Source: Hyphomicrobium sp.
GTDB taxonomy: Bacteria; Pseudomonadota; Alphaproteobacteria; Rhizobiales; Hyphomicrobiaceae
NCBI GenBank assembly: GCA_030148425.1
Contig: JASBTM010000017.1
Span: 682,001 to 746,000, forward strand
Direction of reading: 5' to 3'
Length of the DNA: 64,000 nt
The notes below the pieces were generated by a model, which made no database searches, was not told the DNA's origin, and saw nothing but the letters and a program-made list of their open reading frames with translations. A program made the translations under genes and the position numbers. This document shows, one piece after another, positions 1 to 12,773 of the stretch. The stretch's first letter is position 1. The number at the start of each line of letters is the position of its first letter.

Positions 1-380
1 TTCTGGGTCGGCTCGGCGCGCTTGTCGCCGACGCACTCGACCTGCGCAGCTTTGGATCAGTCGGACCGAATGAACACGACAGGGCGCTGATCGCGGCAAT
101 CGACGGCAACGCGTTTTCGCTGGAAGCAGCCAAGCAGTTCAACGCCGTCGACTACTTCACCCGCGTGACGAAGGCCGTTTGTCTCGAAGCTATCGGAGAA
201 ATCCGCGAGGCGGGCATGGCTGACGGCTTGGCGCCCGAGGATGTCCTCGCGGACATGAAAAAATCCGAGCTTGCCGATGCTGCCGCCGATTACGCGAAGC
301 GGAGCGGGTGGTTGCCGACTGAGCTTCGGCACCCGTCATACGAAATCGACCTCACAAAAATTCCGGTCGCGGCGGAGTGA
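1..380 (+). CDS. C-terminal fragment of a ParB-like protein (5' end outside window)
   Basis: The frame beginning at base 3 is open from the window edge to the TGA at 378-380, giving about 125 residues of a longer protein. The visible part is charged and probably helical, and ends in a segment with GWLPTELRHP. That ending resembles the C-termini of ParB/RepB-type partition proteins on plasmids and integrated elements of alphaproteobacteria. The DNA-binding part is outside the window, so the assignment is tentative. The next gene begins at or just after the stop, so the two are probably co-transcribed as part of the element that ends at the tRNA near 4.75 kb. Confidence 0.5.
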   Translation, partial: LGRLGALVADALDLRSFGSVGPNEHDRALIAAIDGNAFSLEAAKQFNAVDYFTRVTKAVCLEAIGEIREAGMADGLAPEDVLADMKKSELADAAADYAKRSGWLPTELRHPSYEIDLTKIPVAAE

Positions 381-382
381 CC

Positions 383-1444
383 ATGTCCAACGCTTTGGCA
401 ACCATCGGCGGAACGTCCACCGCCGCTAAGAAGATCGCGATTCCGGCCAATGTTCCTGGCCGGATATCGCTCGCCGACAAGCTGCGCCTCGACTTCGCAG
501 GAGACGCAATTGGGACGGCGATCAACATGGCATACGAGGGCAGTCAGTACGTCGAAAAGAATACCGATGCCCGGCGGATTGCTTTCGTCACCCTAGCCAC
601 TCCGGACTACGACATCGGCGCGCGTATTTTGATCCGCTCGTTACGCAGGTTCTCCGATGCGCCAGTTTTCGTCATGATGCTCTCGGAATGGAGCTTCATC
701 ACCGACGAGCCCGATGTCTTCACGATCGCGGTGCCCGAGCTTCGTAGGCCAACGGATGCCAAGCGCGCGGAGTTCGCCGCCACGTTCACGAAGTTCTGGG
801 CGTTCGCCCTGCTCGGATTGGAGCGCATCGTCTTTATAGACAGCGACTGCCTCGTCACCGGGGATATCGAGCCGCTTTTCGAAGGCGAGGCGTTCCTCGC
901 CTGCCGCGACAGCGTCGAGCGTGTACGCACGGATATCTTCAATTCCGGAGTTATGGCCTTCAGCCCGAGTTTCGAGCAATGGAACCGCATTGTTACCGGC
1001 GCGGCAACGGCGGAGAGCTACGACGGCGGCGATCAGGGCGTCCTCAACACATTGTTTCGCAACTCCGTGAAATTCGTTCCGAGCGAATTCAACACGCTGA
1101 AGCATTACCCTTATTTTCGAGCCGCCGAAGTCGATCAGACACAGATCCGCTGCATCCATTACATCGTCAAGAAGCCCTGGGAGATCTGGTACCGCGAAAT
1201 CTCCGATAGCTTCGCCGTCGATCTCGAGGATCGTTGGACGAGAGAGCTAACGCACGACGAGCTCCTTGCGCTCGTCTCGCACTGGCGGCGCACCCAGTTT
1301 CTTGCCGAGCGTGGCCGGTTCGATGTGACGCGGCAATCGCCACGAAAAAAGCGAAAGCAAACGCAGACCGCCATCGCGATCGCCGCGAGCGTCATCCTGC
1401 TCTTCGTACTTGGCGCTGTATTCGGGAGTGTGATGCACCCATGA
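383..1444 (+). CDS. Tail-anchored GT8-like glycosyltransferase
   Basis: The product is about 353 residues. A glycogenin/GT8-like core begins near residue 60 (RRIAFVTLATPDYDIGARIL). It carries a metal-binding DSD motif in RIVFIDSDCLVTGDIEPLF near residue 150 and FNSGVMAFSP downstream, both typical of GT-A fold sugar transferases. A basic stretch (SPRKKRKQ) near residue 325 is followed by one hydrophobic segment at the extreme C-terminus, so the enzyme is probably held to the inner membrane by its tail with the catalytic domain in the cytoplasm. ATG 383 is preferred over the overlapping GTG 377 because GGAG lies five bases before it. The gene sits between element genes and shares a 4-base overlap with the next one. 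The acceptor is unknown; modification of cell-surface glycans would be a guess. Confidence 0.72.
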   Translation: MSNALATIGGTSTAAKKIAIPANVPGRISLADKLRLDFAGDAIGTAINMAYEGSQYVEKNTDARRIAFVTLATPDYDIGARILIRSLRRFSDAPVFVMMLSEWSFITDEPDVFTIAVPELRRPTDAKRAEFAATFTKFWAFALLGLERIVFIDSDCLVTGDIEPLFEGEAFLACRDSVERVRTDIFNSGVMAFSPSFEQWNRIVTGAATAESYDGGDQGVLNTLFRNSVKFVPSEFNTLKHYPYFRAAEVDQTQIRCIHYIVKKPWEIWYREISDSFAVDLEDRWTRELTHDELLALVSHWRRTQFLAERGRFDVTRQSPRKKRKQTQTAIAIAASVILLFVLGAVFGSVMHP

Positions 1445-1716
1445 CATTTCGTTCAATCTACTGGGACGACAAAGACGCCCGGCTCAAGACCTATTCATCA
1501 TCGACGAAATCTGACGGTCGTTCGGTCGTGAAGATCGAAATCGAGGTGCACGACACGTATCGCCTCGCGTCGATCTTGCGCGATCTTGCCGAACTGCGCG
1601 CCGAGCAAAAAGCAGCCGTTCCTCTCACCGAATCCAAGAAGCCGAAGCGTCCCGGATCCCGCCGCGTGATCGCGAGTCAGCGACCGCTGCTCCTGACCTA
1701 CCAGAGGGAAGACTGA
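1441..1716 (+). CDS. Small hypothetical protein of the integrated element
   Basis: The 91-residue product starts at an ATG overlapping the glycosyltransferase stop (ATGA), so the two are translationally coupled. The N-terminal half looks like a small beta-rich fold (RSIYWDDKDARLKTYSS, then VVKIEIEVHDTYRLASIL), followed by a short helix and a basic tail. I recognise no family and no catalytic motif. Its place among short overlapping genes marks it as an accessory element gene. Confidence 0.6.
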   Translation: MTFRSIYWDDKDARLKTYSSSTKSDGRSVVKIEIEVHDTYRLASILRDLAELRAEQKAAVPLTESKKPKRPGSRRVIASQRPLLLTYQRED

Positions 1717-1720
1717 CGCC

Positions 1721-1897
1721 ATGCCAAAATTCAGGATTCGCGCCCAATGGTACGGCAACGACGGTCACCAGCTCGGCGTGGCAGAAGACGACATCGAGGC
1801 TGAGAATGCCTGCGAGGTCATCGACAGCGCATTGCCGGGAGAATGGTACTCCGACGAATTCACCGGCGCGACCATCACCATTGAGAAAGTCGGGTGA
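1721..1897 (+). CDS. Very small hypothetical protein (58 aa)
   Basis: The ATG follows the previous stop by four bases, and the frame gives a compact acidic protein starting MPKFRIRAQWYGNDGHQLGV and ending ITIEKVG. Its alternation of strand-like and polar segments suggests one small folded domain. It overlaps the GTG codon at 1894, in the frame of the next gene. It is a phage- or island-type small gene with no recognisable function, supported by its tight spacing in the operon. Confidence 0.55.
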   Translation: MPKFRIRAQWYGNDGHQLGVAEDDIEAENACEVIDSALPGEWYSDEFTGATITIEKVG

Positions 1898-1902
1898 TCG
1901 CG

Positions 1903-2787
1903 ATGAAAAACAAACTCATCTGTGGCGAAGCTGAAGAGTGCGCAGGCAAGGCGCCGCGAGAATGCGAGCGCAGAATGACCGTCAGACCAATCCTCTTTTC
2001 CGCACCGATGATACGAGCCCTTCTCGTTGCCAGGAAAACTCAAACGCGTCGGATTTTGAAGCCACAGCCTCCGACCGAGGACCAGTTTCCGGGCTCGTCA
2101 TTCGGTCTCGACCGTGCCGCCGCGGACAGCGTCGCCATCTATTCTCAGAATCAATACACGGCCGATTTGCCCCGACACCCCACGGATTGGGACTTGATCG
2201 GGTCGGTCGGCGTAGCGCGCGACGCCGGTTTCCCTAACCGCTATCGCGTTCCCTATGCGGTCGGCGATCTGCTTTGGGTTCGTGAAACCTTCTTTCATGG
2301 CGTTGTTGCCCGGGACGGAACCGTCGAGGACTGGAGCGAATACCACTATCGCGCGACCGAACCCGAGATTGAGGGCGTCGACGACGGCGATGGCTATTCA
2401 GAAACGAACGCCGACGGATCGCTGCGGTCCCCTTGGAAGCCGTCAATCCACATGCCCCGGCGCGCGTCTCGTATCACGCTCGATGTCACTGATGTCCGCG
2501 TCGAGCGGCTGCAGGCCATCAGCGACGAGGACGCGATCGCCGAGGGCGTCAGTTGGGAAAGCGCCGATCCGCCGTTCTACTACGTCCCCGAAATTTATCC
2601 TCATTCCCTGACTGCAGTGGGAGTGGAGGAACCGGGCGGCAGGCACGCCCAACGCTCCTATTTCAAGCTTTGGGATCTCATCAACGGCATGGGTCACGCC
2701 GCAGAGAACCCGTGGGTCGTCGCCGTGTCGTTCCGCGTTCACGTCGTCAATGTCGACGAATTCCTCAAACAGAAGGAAGCCGCCTAG
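1903..2787 (+). CDS. Phage-type ASCH/PUA-like protein
   Basis: From about residue 25 the protein reads MTVRPILFSAPMIRALLVAR, then KTQTRR, and later GDLLWVRETF, PWKPSIHMPRRASRITL and ERLQAISDEDAIAEGV. This series is characteristic of the ASCH/PUA-like proteins common in prophages and islands, which have an RNA-binding-type fold but no settled biochemical role. I chose ATG 1903 because GGGTGA lies just before it; ATG 1975 would start at the conserved core and is a good alternative. The gene lies in the run of co-directional element genes and its stop overlaps the next GTG start. Confidence 0.7.
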   Translation: MKNKLICGEAEECAGKAPRECERRMTVRPILFSAPMIRALLVARKTQTRRILKPQPPTEDQFPGSSFGLDRAAADSVAIYSQNQYTADLPRHPTDWDLIGSVGVARDAGFPNRYRVPYAVGDLLWVRETFFHGVVARDGTVEDWSEYHYRATEPEIEGVDDGDGYSETNADGSLRSPWKPSIHMPRRASRITLDVTDVRVERLQAISDEDAIAEGVSWESADPPFYYVPEIYPHSLTAVGVEEPGGRHAQRSYFKLWDLINGMGHAAENPWVVAVSFRVHVVNVDEFLKQKEAA

Positions 2788-3008
2788 TGGCAATCAAATC
2801 GATCGAACTCGTTTCCGGCTGCATCGCAAAGGCGGCCGACGACGAACCAGTATTCGTGCTCAGGGGACAAGACGCCCTGGCGGGCGACACCGTCCGCGAT
2901 TGGGCGAGACGCGCTCTGGAAGCCGGATGTCCGGAAGCAAAATACTTCGAAGCGATAGAACTCGCCGACAAGATGGACGCTTGGCCGAACCGAAAACTTC
3001 CCGACTGA
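2787..3008 (+). CDS. Small hypothetical element protein (73 aa)
   Basis: The GTG start shares a base with the preceding TAG stop, so translation is probably coupled. The product begins MAIKSIELVSGCIAKAADDE and ends in a helix with ADKMDAWPNRKLPD. The ending resembles short prophage proteins of alphaproteobacteria, but I cannot name a family. The sequence AGDTVRDWARRALEAG suggests a helical body. No enzymatic motif is visible. Confidence 0.6.
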   Translation: MAIKSIELVSGCIAKAADDEPVFVLRGQDALAGDTVRDWARRALEAGCPEAKYFEAIELADKMDAWPNRKLPD

Positions 3009-3162
3009 TCAATAGGTTCGCGAGAAATCTGTTGATGTCTTACCTCCCGCCCCAGGCCCGACGAGCCCAGCCCGCGCACCAGAGCATTTTGGCTCTGGCG
3101 CGTAGGCTTGCGCAAATCCAGGCGAGGGCCGATCATGCCAGGGAGAAAGAGGGGGGTATCGA

Positions 3163-4785
<1,623 letters not shown>

Positions 4786-4836
4786 TCACCAAAAGCGCGA
4801 GGGATCAATCACCTAAGCGCCTTGCCGGATAAACAA

Positions 4837-4858
4837 GGCCGCTCGTTTCGGAGCGGCC
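4837..4858 (-). terminator. Stem-loop, possible terminator
   Basis: An 8-bp perfect stem GGCCGCTC/GAGCGGCC with a 6-base loop. On the minus strand it is followed by TTGTTT. It could end transcripts of the small secreted-protein gene to the right before they enter the tRNA gene. Confidence 0.45.
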
Positions 4859-5025
4859 GGAGCGCGGGCTATAGCACAAAAAATCCGTCTGGAAACCCCT
4901 ATTTGCGGATTTCTTCCAAGGACCTTCGCGAAGAGCCGTATTCATTGGCTGCGCAGACGTTTCTGCGCTGCTTCAACGCGGCCTCAGCAACCGCGCAACC
5001 GCTTTCGCTGCCGCAAGGCGGGCTA

Positions 5026-5400
5026 TCACGGGCCGCGCGTGTGCGTTCTCAAGGCGCCGATGTTCAAGCCGGTATGATCGAGGGATTGCGAAATCAGATA
5101 AATCGGCGACTGGGTGTTTGGCACGTAAACCGCGGCCTCCTCCGCACGACGCGCTGTGCGAGGGCGTTGCGCGGCGCGCTTCTCGGCGCGCGTCGGCTTC
5201 GTCGCCTTGGCATGCCGAGCCTTATGCCGATCCACGATCGCTTTACCCAGATTGCCGCCAAGACCCATGTATCCCGTCGATCTGCTCGACGTCAGCTCAA
5301 ACGATGAGTCGCTTAGACTCTGGGCGGCGCCGTAACCCGGACCGAGCAGAGAAATTGCGGCGGAAATTGCGAGTACCGAGAAATTACGAGCGAACGTCAC
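5026..5400 (-). CDS. Small secreted hypothetical protein
   Basis: The 124-residue product starts MTFARNFSVLAISAAISLLG, a clear signal peptide with a likely cleavage near GYGAAQS, so the mature protein should be periplasmic or exported. The mature part is short, basic (AKATKPTRAEKRAAQR) and without recognisable domains. It is transcribed towards the tRNA gene and followed by a stem-loop. The signal sequence is the main reason to believe the gene; function unknown. Confidence 0.5.
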   Translation of the reverse strand: MTFARNFSVLAISAAISLLGPGYGAAQSLSDSSFELTSSRSTGYMGLGGNLGKAIVDRHKARHAKATKPTRAEKRAAQRPRTARRAEEAAVYVPNTQSPIYLISQSLDHTGLNIGALRTHTRGP

Positions 5401-5581
5401 GGGATTTAATCCAATGCTAGAGCCAGCCCCAATACTGAGTCCGCAGTGTTTCGGTTAACAAAAGGTAAATATCAATTGATATCTTTAAATTCCGTGACTT
5501 TATTTTTATTGCGCCGCGGAGAAATGCGCGTTTATGGATTTATCCTCCCTTCCAATTATGGCTCCTGATTCGGCTTTTTTT

Positions 5582-6790
5582 TTATTCTGCGGCTTGATCT
5601 ACGCGATTCCGCTCAGCGACAAAAAATGCGGTCAACAATAGAACCGCGATTATGCCTCCGGTTGCTGCCGTCAAATTCCAACCGCCGATATGATATGTAA
5701 TGGTGCCCAGCAACGACCCGATCGCCCCTCCGACGAAATTGATGGTCATATAAATTGCGTTGACGCGGCCTCTCGTTTCCTGGGGGCCTAGAAAAATAAT
5801 CCTCTGACCGATGATCTGGTTGGTCTGAACCGCGGCGTCAAACACGACCGTCAAAACAACAAGCGCCGCAAGCCAATGCCAATCCGCAGCTAAGCCCGAG
5901 GCATAGCTGGTGATGCCAAGGCTCAACATGGCACCGAATGTCATCGCACGCGTCAGACCCAAATCCGCGAGCCGTCCCGCTAATGGCGCAGCAAGCGCGC
6001 CACCGGCTCCGGCGAGCGCGAATAATGCAATGCCTTGCTCGCTCATTCCGAAACGATCGGCGAGCATGATCGGCGCCGCAGTCCAAAACATATTGAAAGC
6101 GCAAAACATCAACGCCTGATACAGAGAGCGGAGACGAAGAAGAGGAATGTCGCGAAATAGGCCGATCATAGAACGAAGAATTTGGAAGTAATGTTTGCCG
6201 CCCGGCGGCTTCCTCGTCGGCATGAGACGGAACAGGGTCAAGCCAATCACCAGCATCAATGCTGCGGAGCAAAGGAAAACCGCCCGCCATCCGAAATGCG
6301 CGGAGATGAAAAGCGCCGCGGGGCGCGCCAGCATGATGCCGCCCAACAGCCCTGCCATCACGTTTCCGACGATCCGACCTCGCTTCGCCTCGGGCACGAG
6401 GTGGGAGATAAATGGAATAAGGACCTGCGCTCCCGTGGAACACAAGCCAACGAAGAACGCCGCTATGAAGAACGGGACCGCCGACGTCGCCATCGCTGCA
6501 CCTACGAGCGCAATGGCGGTCAACGCGAGATTTATCAGAACGAGGCGCTTATTCTCGACGAGATCGGCGAGCGAGACGAGAAAGAACAGGCCGATACCGT
6601 AACCGATCTGAGTTACGCTGGATACCGACCCCGCGAGGTCTGGCGAGATACCGATCTCTCCCCCGATCGAGGTAATCAGAGGCTGAGCATAGTAGAGATT
6701 TGCAACAAGGGCGCCGGCAGCCACGGCGATGACAGTCAGCAGCAAGCCCGATGGTTCTTTGATGTGAGCGTCAGGACTTTCCACGTTCAC
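5582..6790 (-). CDS. MFS transporter (drug/metabolite exporter)
   Basis: The 402-residue protein has about twelve hydrophobic segments in two sets of six, the length and pattern of major facilitator superfamily exporters. The segment LADLVENKRLVL after the second helix matches the conserved MFS loop 2-3, and the second half carries AGRLADLGLTRAMTFG in the corresponding place. NYYAQPL-like sequence in helix 1 (LVANLYYAQPLITSI) is typical of the arabinose-efflux-type subgroup. The substrate cannot be read from sequence. The gene is divergent from the SDR gene at 7219, with 428 bases between them. Confidence 0.85.
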   Translation of the reverse strand: MNVESPDAHIKEPSGLLLTVIAVAAGALVANLYYAQPLITSIGGEIGISPDLAGSVSSVTQIGYGIGLFFLVSLADLVENKRLVLINLALTAIALVGAAMATSAVPFFIAAFFVGLCSTGAQVLIPFISHLVPEAKRGRIVGNVMAGLLGGIMLARPAALFISAHFGWRAVFLCSAALMLVIGLTLFRLMPTRKPPGGKHYFQILRSMIGLFRDIPLLRLRSLYQALMFCAFNMFWTAAPIMLADRFGMSEQGIALFALAGAGGALAAPLAGRLADLGLTRAMTFGAMLSLGITSYASGLAADWHWLAALVVLTVVFDAAVQTNQIIGQRIIFLGPQETRGRVNAIYMTINFVGGAIGSLLGTITYHIGGWNLTAATGGIIAVLLLTAFFVAERNRVDQAAE

Positions 6791-7218
6791 GCGGACGCTC
6801 CGTCCAGGCTGGCGCGCATGTTAGTGGATTTGCCAAAGCGAGCGGGCATTCCAAGACTAAATTCTGACACTGCCAATAATCTCAATTTTTCGAAAGAATC
6901 GACGCTCGGCTTTGTGAACGACAAAGACGGAGCGATTCGAGTTCTTTCGCGTGCACCCGGGTTTGGGGTGATAGTTCGCAAAGAACTTCGAGGCAATGTG
7001 ACGAATTCCGCAAACGTCTTGCTCGCTCCATTCAAATACAAGATCCGAGCAACGACGCTGTTATGACGGATTATGCCTTGCGTTGAGCATACGGCATTCG
7101 GCTTCCAGACTATTATCTTGTCCTGGGAGTTGCCCCAAATTATCGATCGTCCCACCGCCCCCTTCGCCCGTCCGGTGGCTTTTTCTATCCTCCCAATATT
7201 TTGCGAAAGGCCGTTTCA
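6791..7218. other. Intergenic region between divergent MFS and SDR genes
   Basis: This stretch should hold the promoters of both neighbours. A 122-codon minus-strand frame (6787-7155) overlaps the MFS start but looks like no protein I know and has no convincing ribosome site, so I do not call it. The only clear signal is the stem-loop with a T tract at 7152-7185. Confidence 0.5.
7152..7185 (+). terminator. Stem-loop with T tract in the SDR leader
   Basis: CCACCG pairs with CGGTGG across a 15-base loop and is followed by CTTTTTCT. It lies 34 bases before the SDR start codon, so it would end a plus-strand transcript started in the gap, either a leader subject to attenuation or a short RNA. The stem is only six base pairs. 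Confidence 0.4.
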
Positions 7219-8049
7219 ATGACGGAGACCAACAAGATCTGGTTCATTACCGGGATATCTCGCGGCTTCGGCAAGGCGATCACCGAAGCACTCCTTAAAG
7301 AGGGTGATACCGTCATCGGCACCACGCGCGATGGTGCGCCACCATTCGACGATGAAACTGGCCGCTTGCACACACTTGCGCTTGATGTGACCGACAGCGA
7401 CGCCGTTCCGTCGGCGGTGGCCGCTGCGCACGCGCTCAACGGCCGTCTCGACGTCATCTTGAATAACGCTGGATATGGCCTCCTCGGGTCGATCGAAGAA
7501 GCGGCCGAGAGCGAAATCGCCCACATGTTCGACGTGAATTTTCATGGCACGCGCCGCGTTGTTCAGGCCGTTCTTCCGTATCTCCGAGCGCAGCGGTCCG
7601 GGCACATCGTCAACATCACGTCGATTGCGGGATTGGCTCCCGGAGCCGCATCCGGCTTTTACGCGGCTTCGAAATTTGCCGTCGAAGGCATGTCGCAGAG
7701 CCTCGCGCGGGAAGTCGCGCCGCTCGGAATAAAAGTGACCCTGGTCGAGCCGGGTGCTTTCCGCACGGACTTCCTGTCGGATCACTCCATACGGACACGC
7801 AAAATTGCCATCGCCGATTACGACACGACCGCTGGGGCCGCACTAGAAGCGCTCGACAATATGGCCGGCAAGCAGATCGGCGATCCCGATCGCGCCGCTG
7901 CTGCAATCATCAAAGCGGTCCGCGCACCCGAGCCCCCGCTTCATCTCGTCCTTGGTTCCGATGCCTATCGGCGAACGCTCGATGTGCGGACGCGCTTCAT
8001 GGCCGAGCTCGAAACCTGGAAAGACGTGTCACTCGGAACCGACTACTGA
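7219..8049 (+). CDS. Short-chain dehydrogenase/reductase
   Basis: The 276-residue protein is a classical SDR. The nucleotide motif TGISRGFGKAI lies at about 12-22, NNAGYG near 85, the catalytic Ser in NITSIAG near 136, and the Tyr-Lys pair YAASKFA at about 150-156. It should be an NAD(P)-dependent oxidoreductase in the cytoplasm; the substrate is not predictable. ATG 7219 is chosen over the upstream in-frame TTG because GAAAGG lies eight bases before it. It is followed 38 bases later by the alcohol dehydrogenase gene on the same strand, so the two probably form an operon. Confidence 0.88.
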   Translation: MTETNKIWFITGISRGFGKAITEALLKEGDTVIGTTRDGAPPFDDETGRLHTLALDVTDSDAVPSAVAAAHALNGRLDVILNNAGYGLLGSIEEAAESEIAHMFDVNFHGTRRVVQAVLPYLRAQRSGHIVNITSIAGLAPGAASGFYAASKFAVEGMSQSLAREVAPLGIKVTLVEPGAFRTDFLSDHSIRTRKIAIADYDTTAGAALEALDNMAGKQIGDPDRAAAAIIKAVRAPEPPLHLVLGSDAYRRTLDVRTRFMAELETWKDVSLGTDY

Positions 8050-8087
8050 ATTATCAGCTCGCCACCAGGGAACAGAAAAGGGAAATC

Positions 8088-9143
8088 ATGCAGACAAAAG
8101 CCTATGCCGCGGCGGCAGCAAGGGCGCCGCTCGGACCGATCACAATCGATCGCAGGGATCCGGGGTCAAAAGACGTCGCGATCGAGATCCTGTACTGCGG
8201 AGTTTGTCACTCCGACTTACATACGGCGCGCGGAGAATGGCCCGGGATTCTCTATCCCTGCGTTCCGGGTCACGAGATCATCGGGCGCGTGACGGCGGTC
8301 GGTAAGGACGTCACGAAGTTTAAGCCCGGCGATGTAGCGGGCGTCGGTTGCATGGTCGACAGTTGCCGCACATGCGATCCCTGCCAGCATGATCTCGAGC
8401 AGTATTGCGCGGGACCGCATAGCTTTACGGGCACGTACAACGGCGCCGCCAAGGGCGGTCTCCCGAATACGCTCGGCGGCTATTCAAAGCAGATCGTGGT
8501 TGAAGATCACTTCGTGCTTCGCATCCAGCACAAAGAAGAGGATCTCGCTGCGGCTGCGCCGTTGCTTTGCGCCGGCATCACGACATGGTCTCCGCTGAAG
8601 CATTGGAACGTCGGCCCCGGCAAGAAAGTCGGCGTCGTCGGCATCGGCGGCCTTGGTCACATGGGCGTGAAGCTTGCGCATGCTCTTGGGGCGCACGTCG
8701 TCGCGTTCACGACGTCCGATTCAAAAAGGCAGGCTGCGTTAGATCTCGGCGCAGATGAGGTCGTGGTTTCAAAGAATGCCGACGAGATGGCGGCTCATGC
8801 AGGGACTTTCGATTTCATCCTGAACACGGTGGCGGCTTCGCACGATCTCGACGCCTTCACGAAACTGCTGAAGCTCGACGGCACCTTGACGCTCGTCGGC
8901 GTGCCGGAGCATCCGCATCCTTCGCCGTCGGCAGGCGTGTTGATTTTCGGCCGGAAGGCAATCGCGGGCTCGCTGATCGGTGGCATTGCAGAAACACAAG
9001 AAATGCTCGATTTCTGCGCCGAACATGGCATTACCTCGGACGTCGAGATGATCGCCATGAAGGACATCGACCATGCCTACGATCGCATGCTGAAGAGCGA
9101 TGTGAAATATCGCTTCGTCATCGACATGGCGACGTTGGATTGA
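8088..9143 (+). CDS. Zinc-dependent alcohol dehydrogenase, cinnamyl/YahK type
   Basis: A 351-residue medium-chain dehydrogenase. The catalytic zinc ligands are in CGVCHSD (about 37-43), PGHEIIG and LLCAGITTW. The structural zinc cluster is CRTCDPCQHDLEQYC (about 93-107). The Rossmann motif GIGGLGHMGV is near 188. This pattern fits the NADP-dependent YahK/AdhC group that reduces a broad range of aldehydes. It follows the SDR gene closely and is convergent with a LysR gene, with a shared terminator. The role is probably aldehyde reduction. Confidence 0.9.
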   Translation: MQTKAYAAAAARAPLGPITIDRRDPGSKDVAIEILYCGVCHSDLHTARGEWPGILYPCVPGHEIIGRVTAVGKDVTKFKPGDVAGVGCMVDSCRTCDPCQHDLEQYCAGPHSFTGTYNGAAKGGLPNTLGGYSKQIVVEDHFVLRIQHKEEDLAAAAPLLCAGITTWSPLKHWNVGPGKKVGVVGIGGLGHMGVKLAHALGAHVVAFTTSDSKRQAALDLGADEVVVSKNADEMAAHAGTFDFILNTVAASHDLDAFTKLLKLDGTLTLVGVPEHPHPSPSAGVLIFGRKAIAGSLIGGIAETQEMLDFCAEHGITSDVEMIAMKDIDHAYDRMLKSDVKYRFVIDMATLD

Positions 9144-9148
9144 AATCC

Positions 9149-9180
9149 GAGCTGGCGCTAGGTCAAACGGGCGCCAGCTC
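9149..9180. terminator. Bidirectional terminator between adh and LysR genes
   Basis: A perfect 10-bp stem (GAGCTGGCGC with GCGCCAGCTC) and a 12-base loop. It lies between the two convergent genes and includes the LysR stop codon. GCTCTTGTTTG follows on the plus strand. Confidence 0.75.
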
Positions 9181-10095
9181 GCTCTTGTTTGTACCTGTTG
9201 GAACGTTGTTACTGCGGAAAAAATCTACGACGGCACGCACTGCGGCAGACATTTCTCGTTGCTGAGGATAGGTCAGATACCATCCGGGGAAGTGCGGGGA
9301 AAATTTTTCGAGCAACGGCACAAGCTGGCCCGTCGCGATGAGCGAACGAACCTCCGTCTCGCTCCAGAACGCAATGCCGACGCCCTGCACAGCCGCTTTG
9401 ATCGCGATCTCGGCGCACGAGACTGTCAGCGGACCGTTCACGGCCACGGAGATCCAGTGCCCGTCTTTAAAGAACTCCCAATTGTAGATTCCCCGCTTTC
9501 CAGGCCATCGCCAATTGATGCAACGGTGCCTTTGAAGATCGCTTGGCTCGCTCGGGATCCCGTATCGTTCGATGTATTCCGGAGACGCGACCGCGCACAT
9601 TCGAAGATCGTCTCCGAGCTTGATTGCGACCATGTCGTCCTCCAGCAATTCGCCGAGACGAAGACCGAGGTCGTATCCTTTTTCGACAATGTCGATCACA
9701 GCATCATCGACGGCGATATCCAGATGGATGTCGGGATGCTCCTTGGCGAACCTTCCTAAATTCGGGGTTATTAGAGAGGATACCGCCTTACGCGGCGCAT
9801 GGAGACGCACAGTGCCGGCCGCAACGTCGCGCAAATTCTGGACGTCGCGGACGGCGTCCTCCATTTCTTCCAGCGCGGGTTTGAAACGGTTCAGCAGGCG
9901 TTTGCCAGCTTCCGTCATCGAAACGCTTCGCGTGGTTCGATTGAGCAACCGGACGCCGATCCGCTTTTCCAGCTCCCGGATGGTCTGGCTCAAGGTCGAA
10001 GGTGAAATTCTGAGATGAGCGGCGGCCCGCGCAAAATTGCCTTGCTCGGCAATGGTTACGAAGGCGCGTAGCTCGGCAAACTCGCTCCCGCGCAT
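9163..10095 (-). CDS. LysR-family transcriptional regulator
   Basis: The 310-residue product has the N-terminal winged helix-turn-helix of LysR regulators (FVTIAEQGNFARAAAHLRIS, then SQTIRELEKRIGVRLLNRTT) and a periplasmic-binding-like effector domain from about residue 90. It is divergent from the aldo/keto reductase gene (136 bases apart), the usual arrangement for a LysR target, so it probably controls that gene and perhaps itself. The inducer is unknown. Confidence 0.9.
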   Translation of the reverse strand: MRGSEFAELRAFVTIAEQGNFARAAAHLRISPSTLSQTIRELEKRIGVRLLNRTTRSVSMTEAGKRLLNRFKPALEEMEDAVRDVQNLRDVAAGTVRLHAPRKAVSSLITPNLGRFAKEHPDIHLDIAVDDAVIDIVEKGYDLGLRLGELLEDDMVAIKLGDDLRMCAVASPEYIERYGIPSEPSDLQRHRCINWRWPGKRGIYNWEFFKDGHWISVAVNGPLTVSCAEIAIKAAVQGVGIAFWSETEVRSLIATGQLVPLLEKFSPHFPGWYLTYPQQREMSAAVRAVVDFFRSNNVPTGTNKSELAPV

Positions 10096-10210
10096 TATAC
10101 ACTCAAGGCCAAAGGATGTATGCGATTTCCATCACATTATCGCAGCGCCCCCGCAATATTAAATGTGGCCGATGTTCGCGGAAGATTTCCATTTTTCGCT
10201 AAATCTTTGA

Positions 10211-12633
<2,423 letters not shown>

Positions 12634-12773
12634 CGGCGGGCATTTCCCTTTACGAAGTCACCACCCGTGAATTGGCACCTAACGGCGCGCTGTGCAATGT
12701 CCGGCACGTCCCCCATCGACAAATGGCGAAATTTACGGTTTCCGTCGCGTTCTTGAATGGAGAAAGCTTCCGC

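Noticed and set aside
4792..4806. A 15-base match (AAAGCGCGAGGGATC) to 36442-36456 in the flhA leader
   Set aside because: In 64 kb a few 15-base matches are expected by chance, the flanks differ and neither site suggests an attachment repeat.
6182..7066. Long plus-strand frame opposite the MFS gene
   Set aside because: It mirrors a clear membrane transporter and its translation is charged low-complexity sequence typical of antisense frames.
6787..7155. 122-codon minus-strand frame overlapping the MFS start
   Set aside because: No family resemblance and no good ribosome site; it occupies a divergent promoter region.
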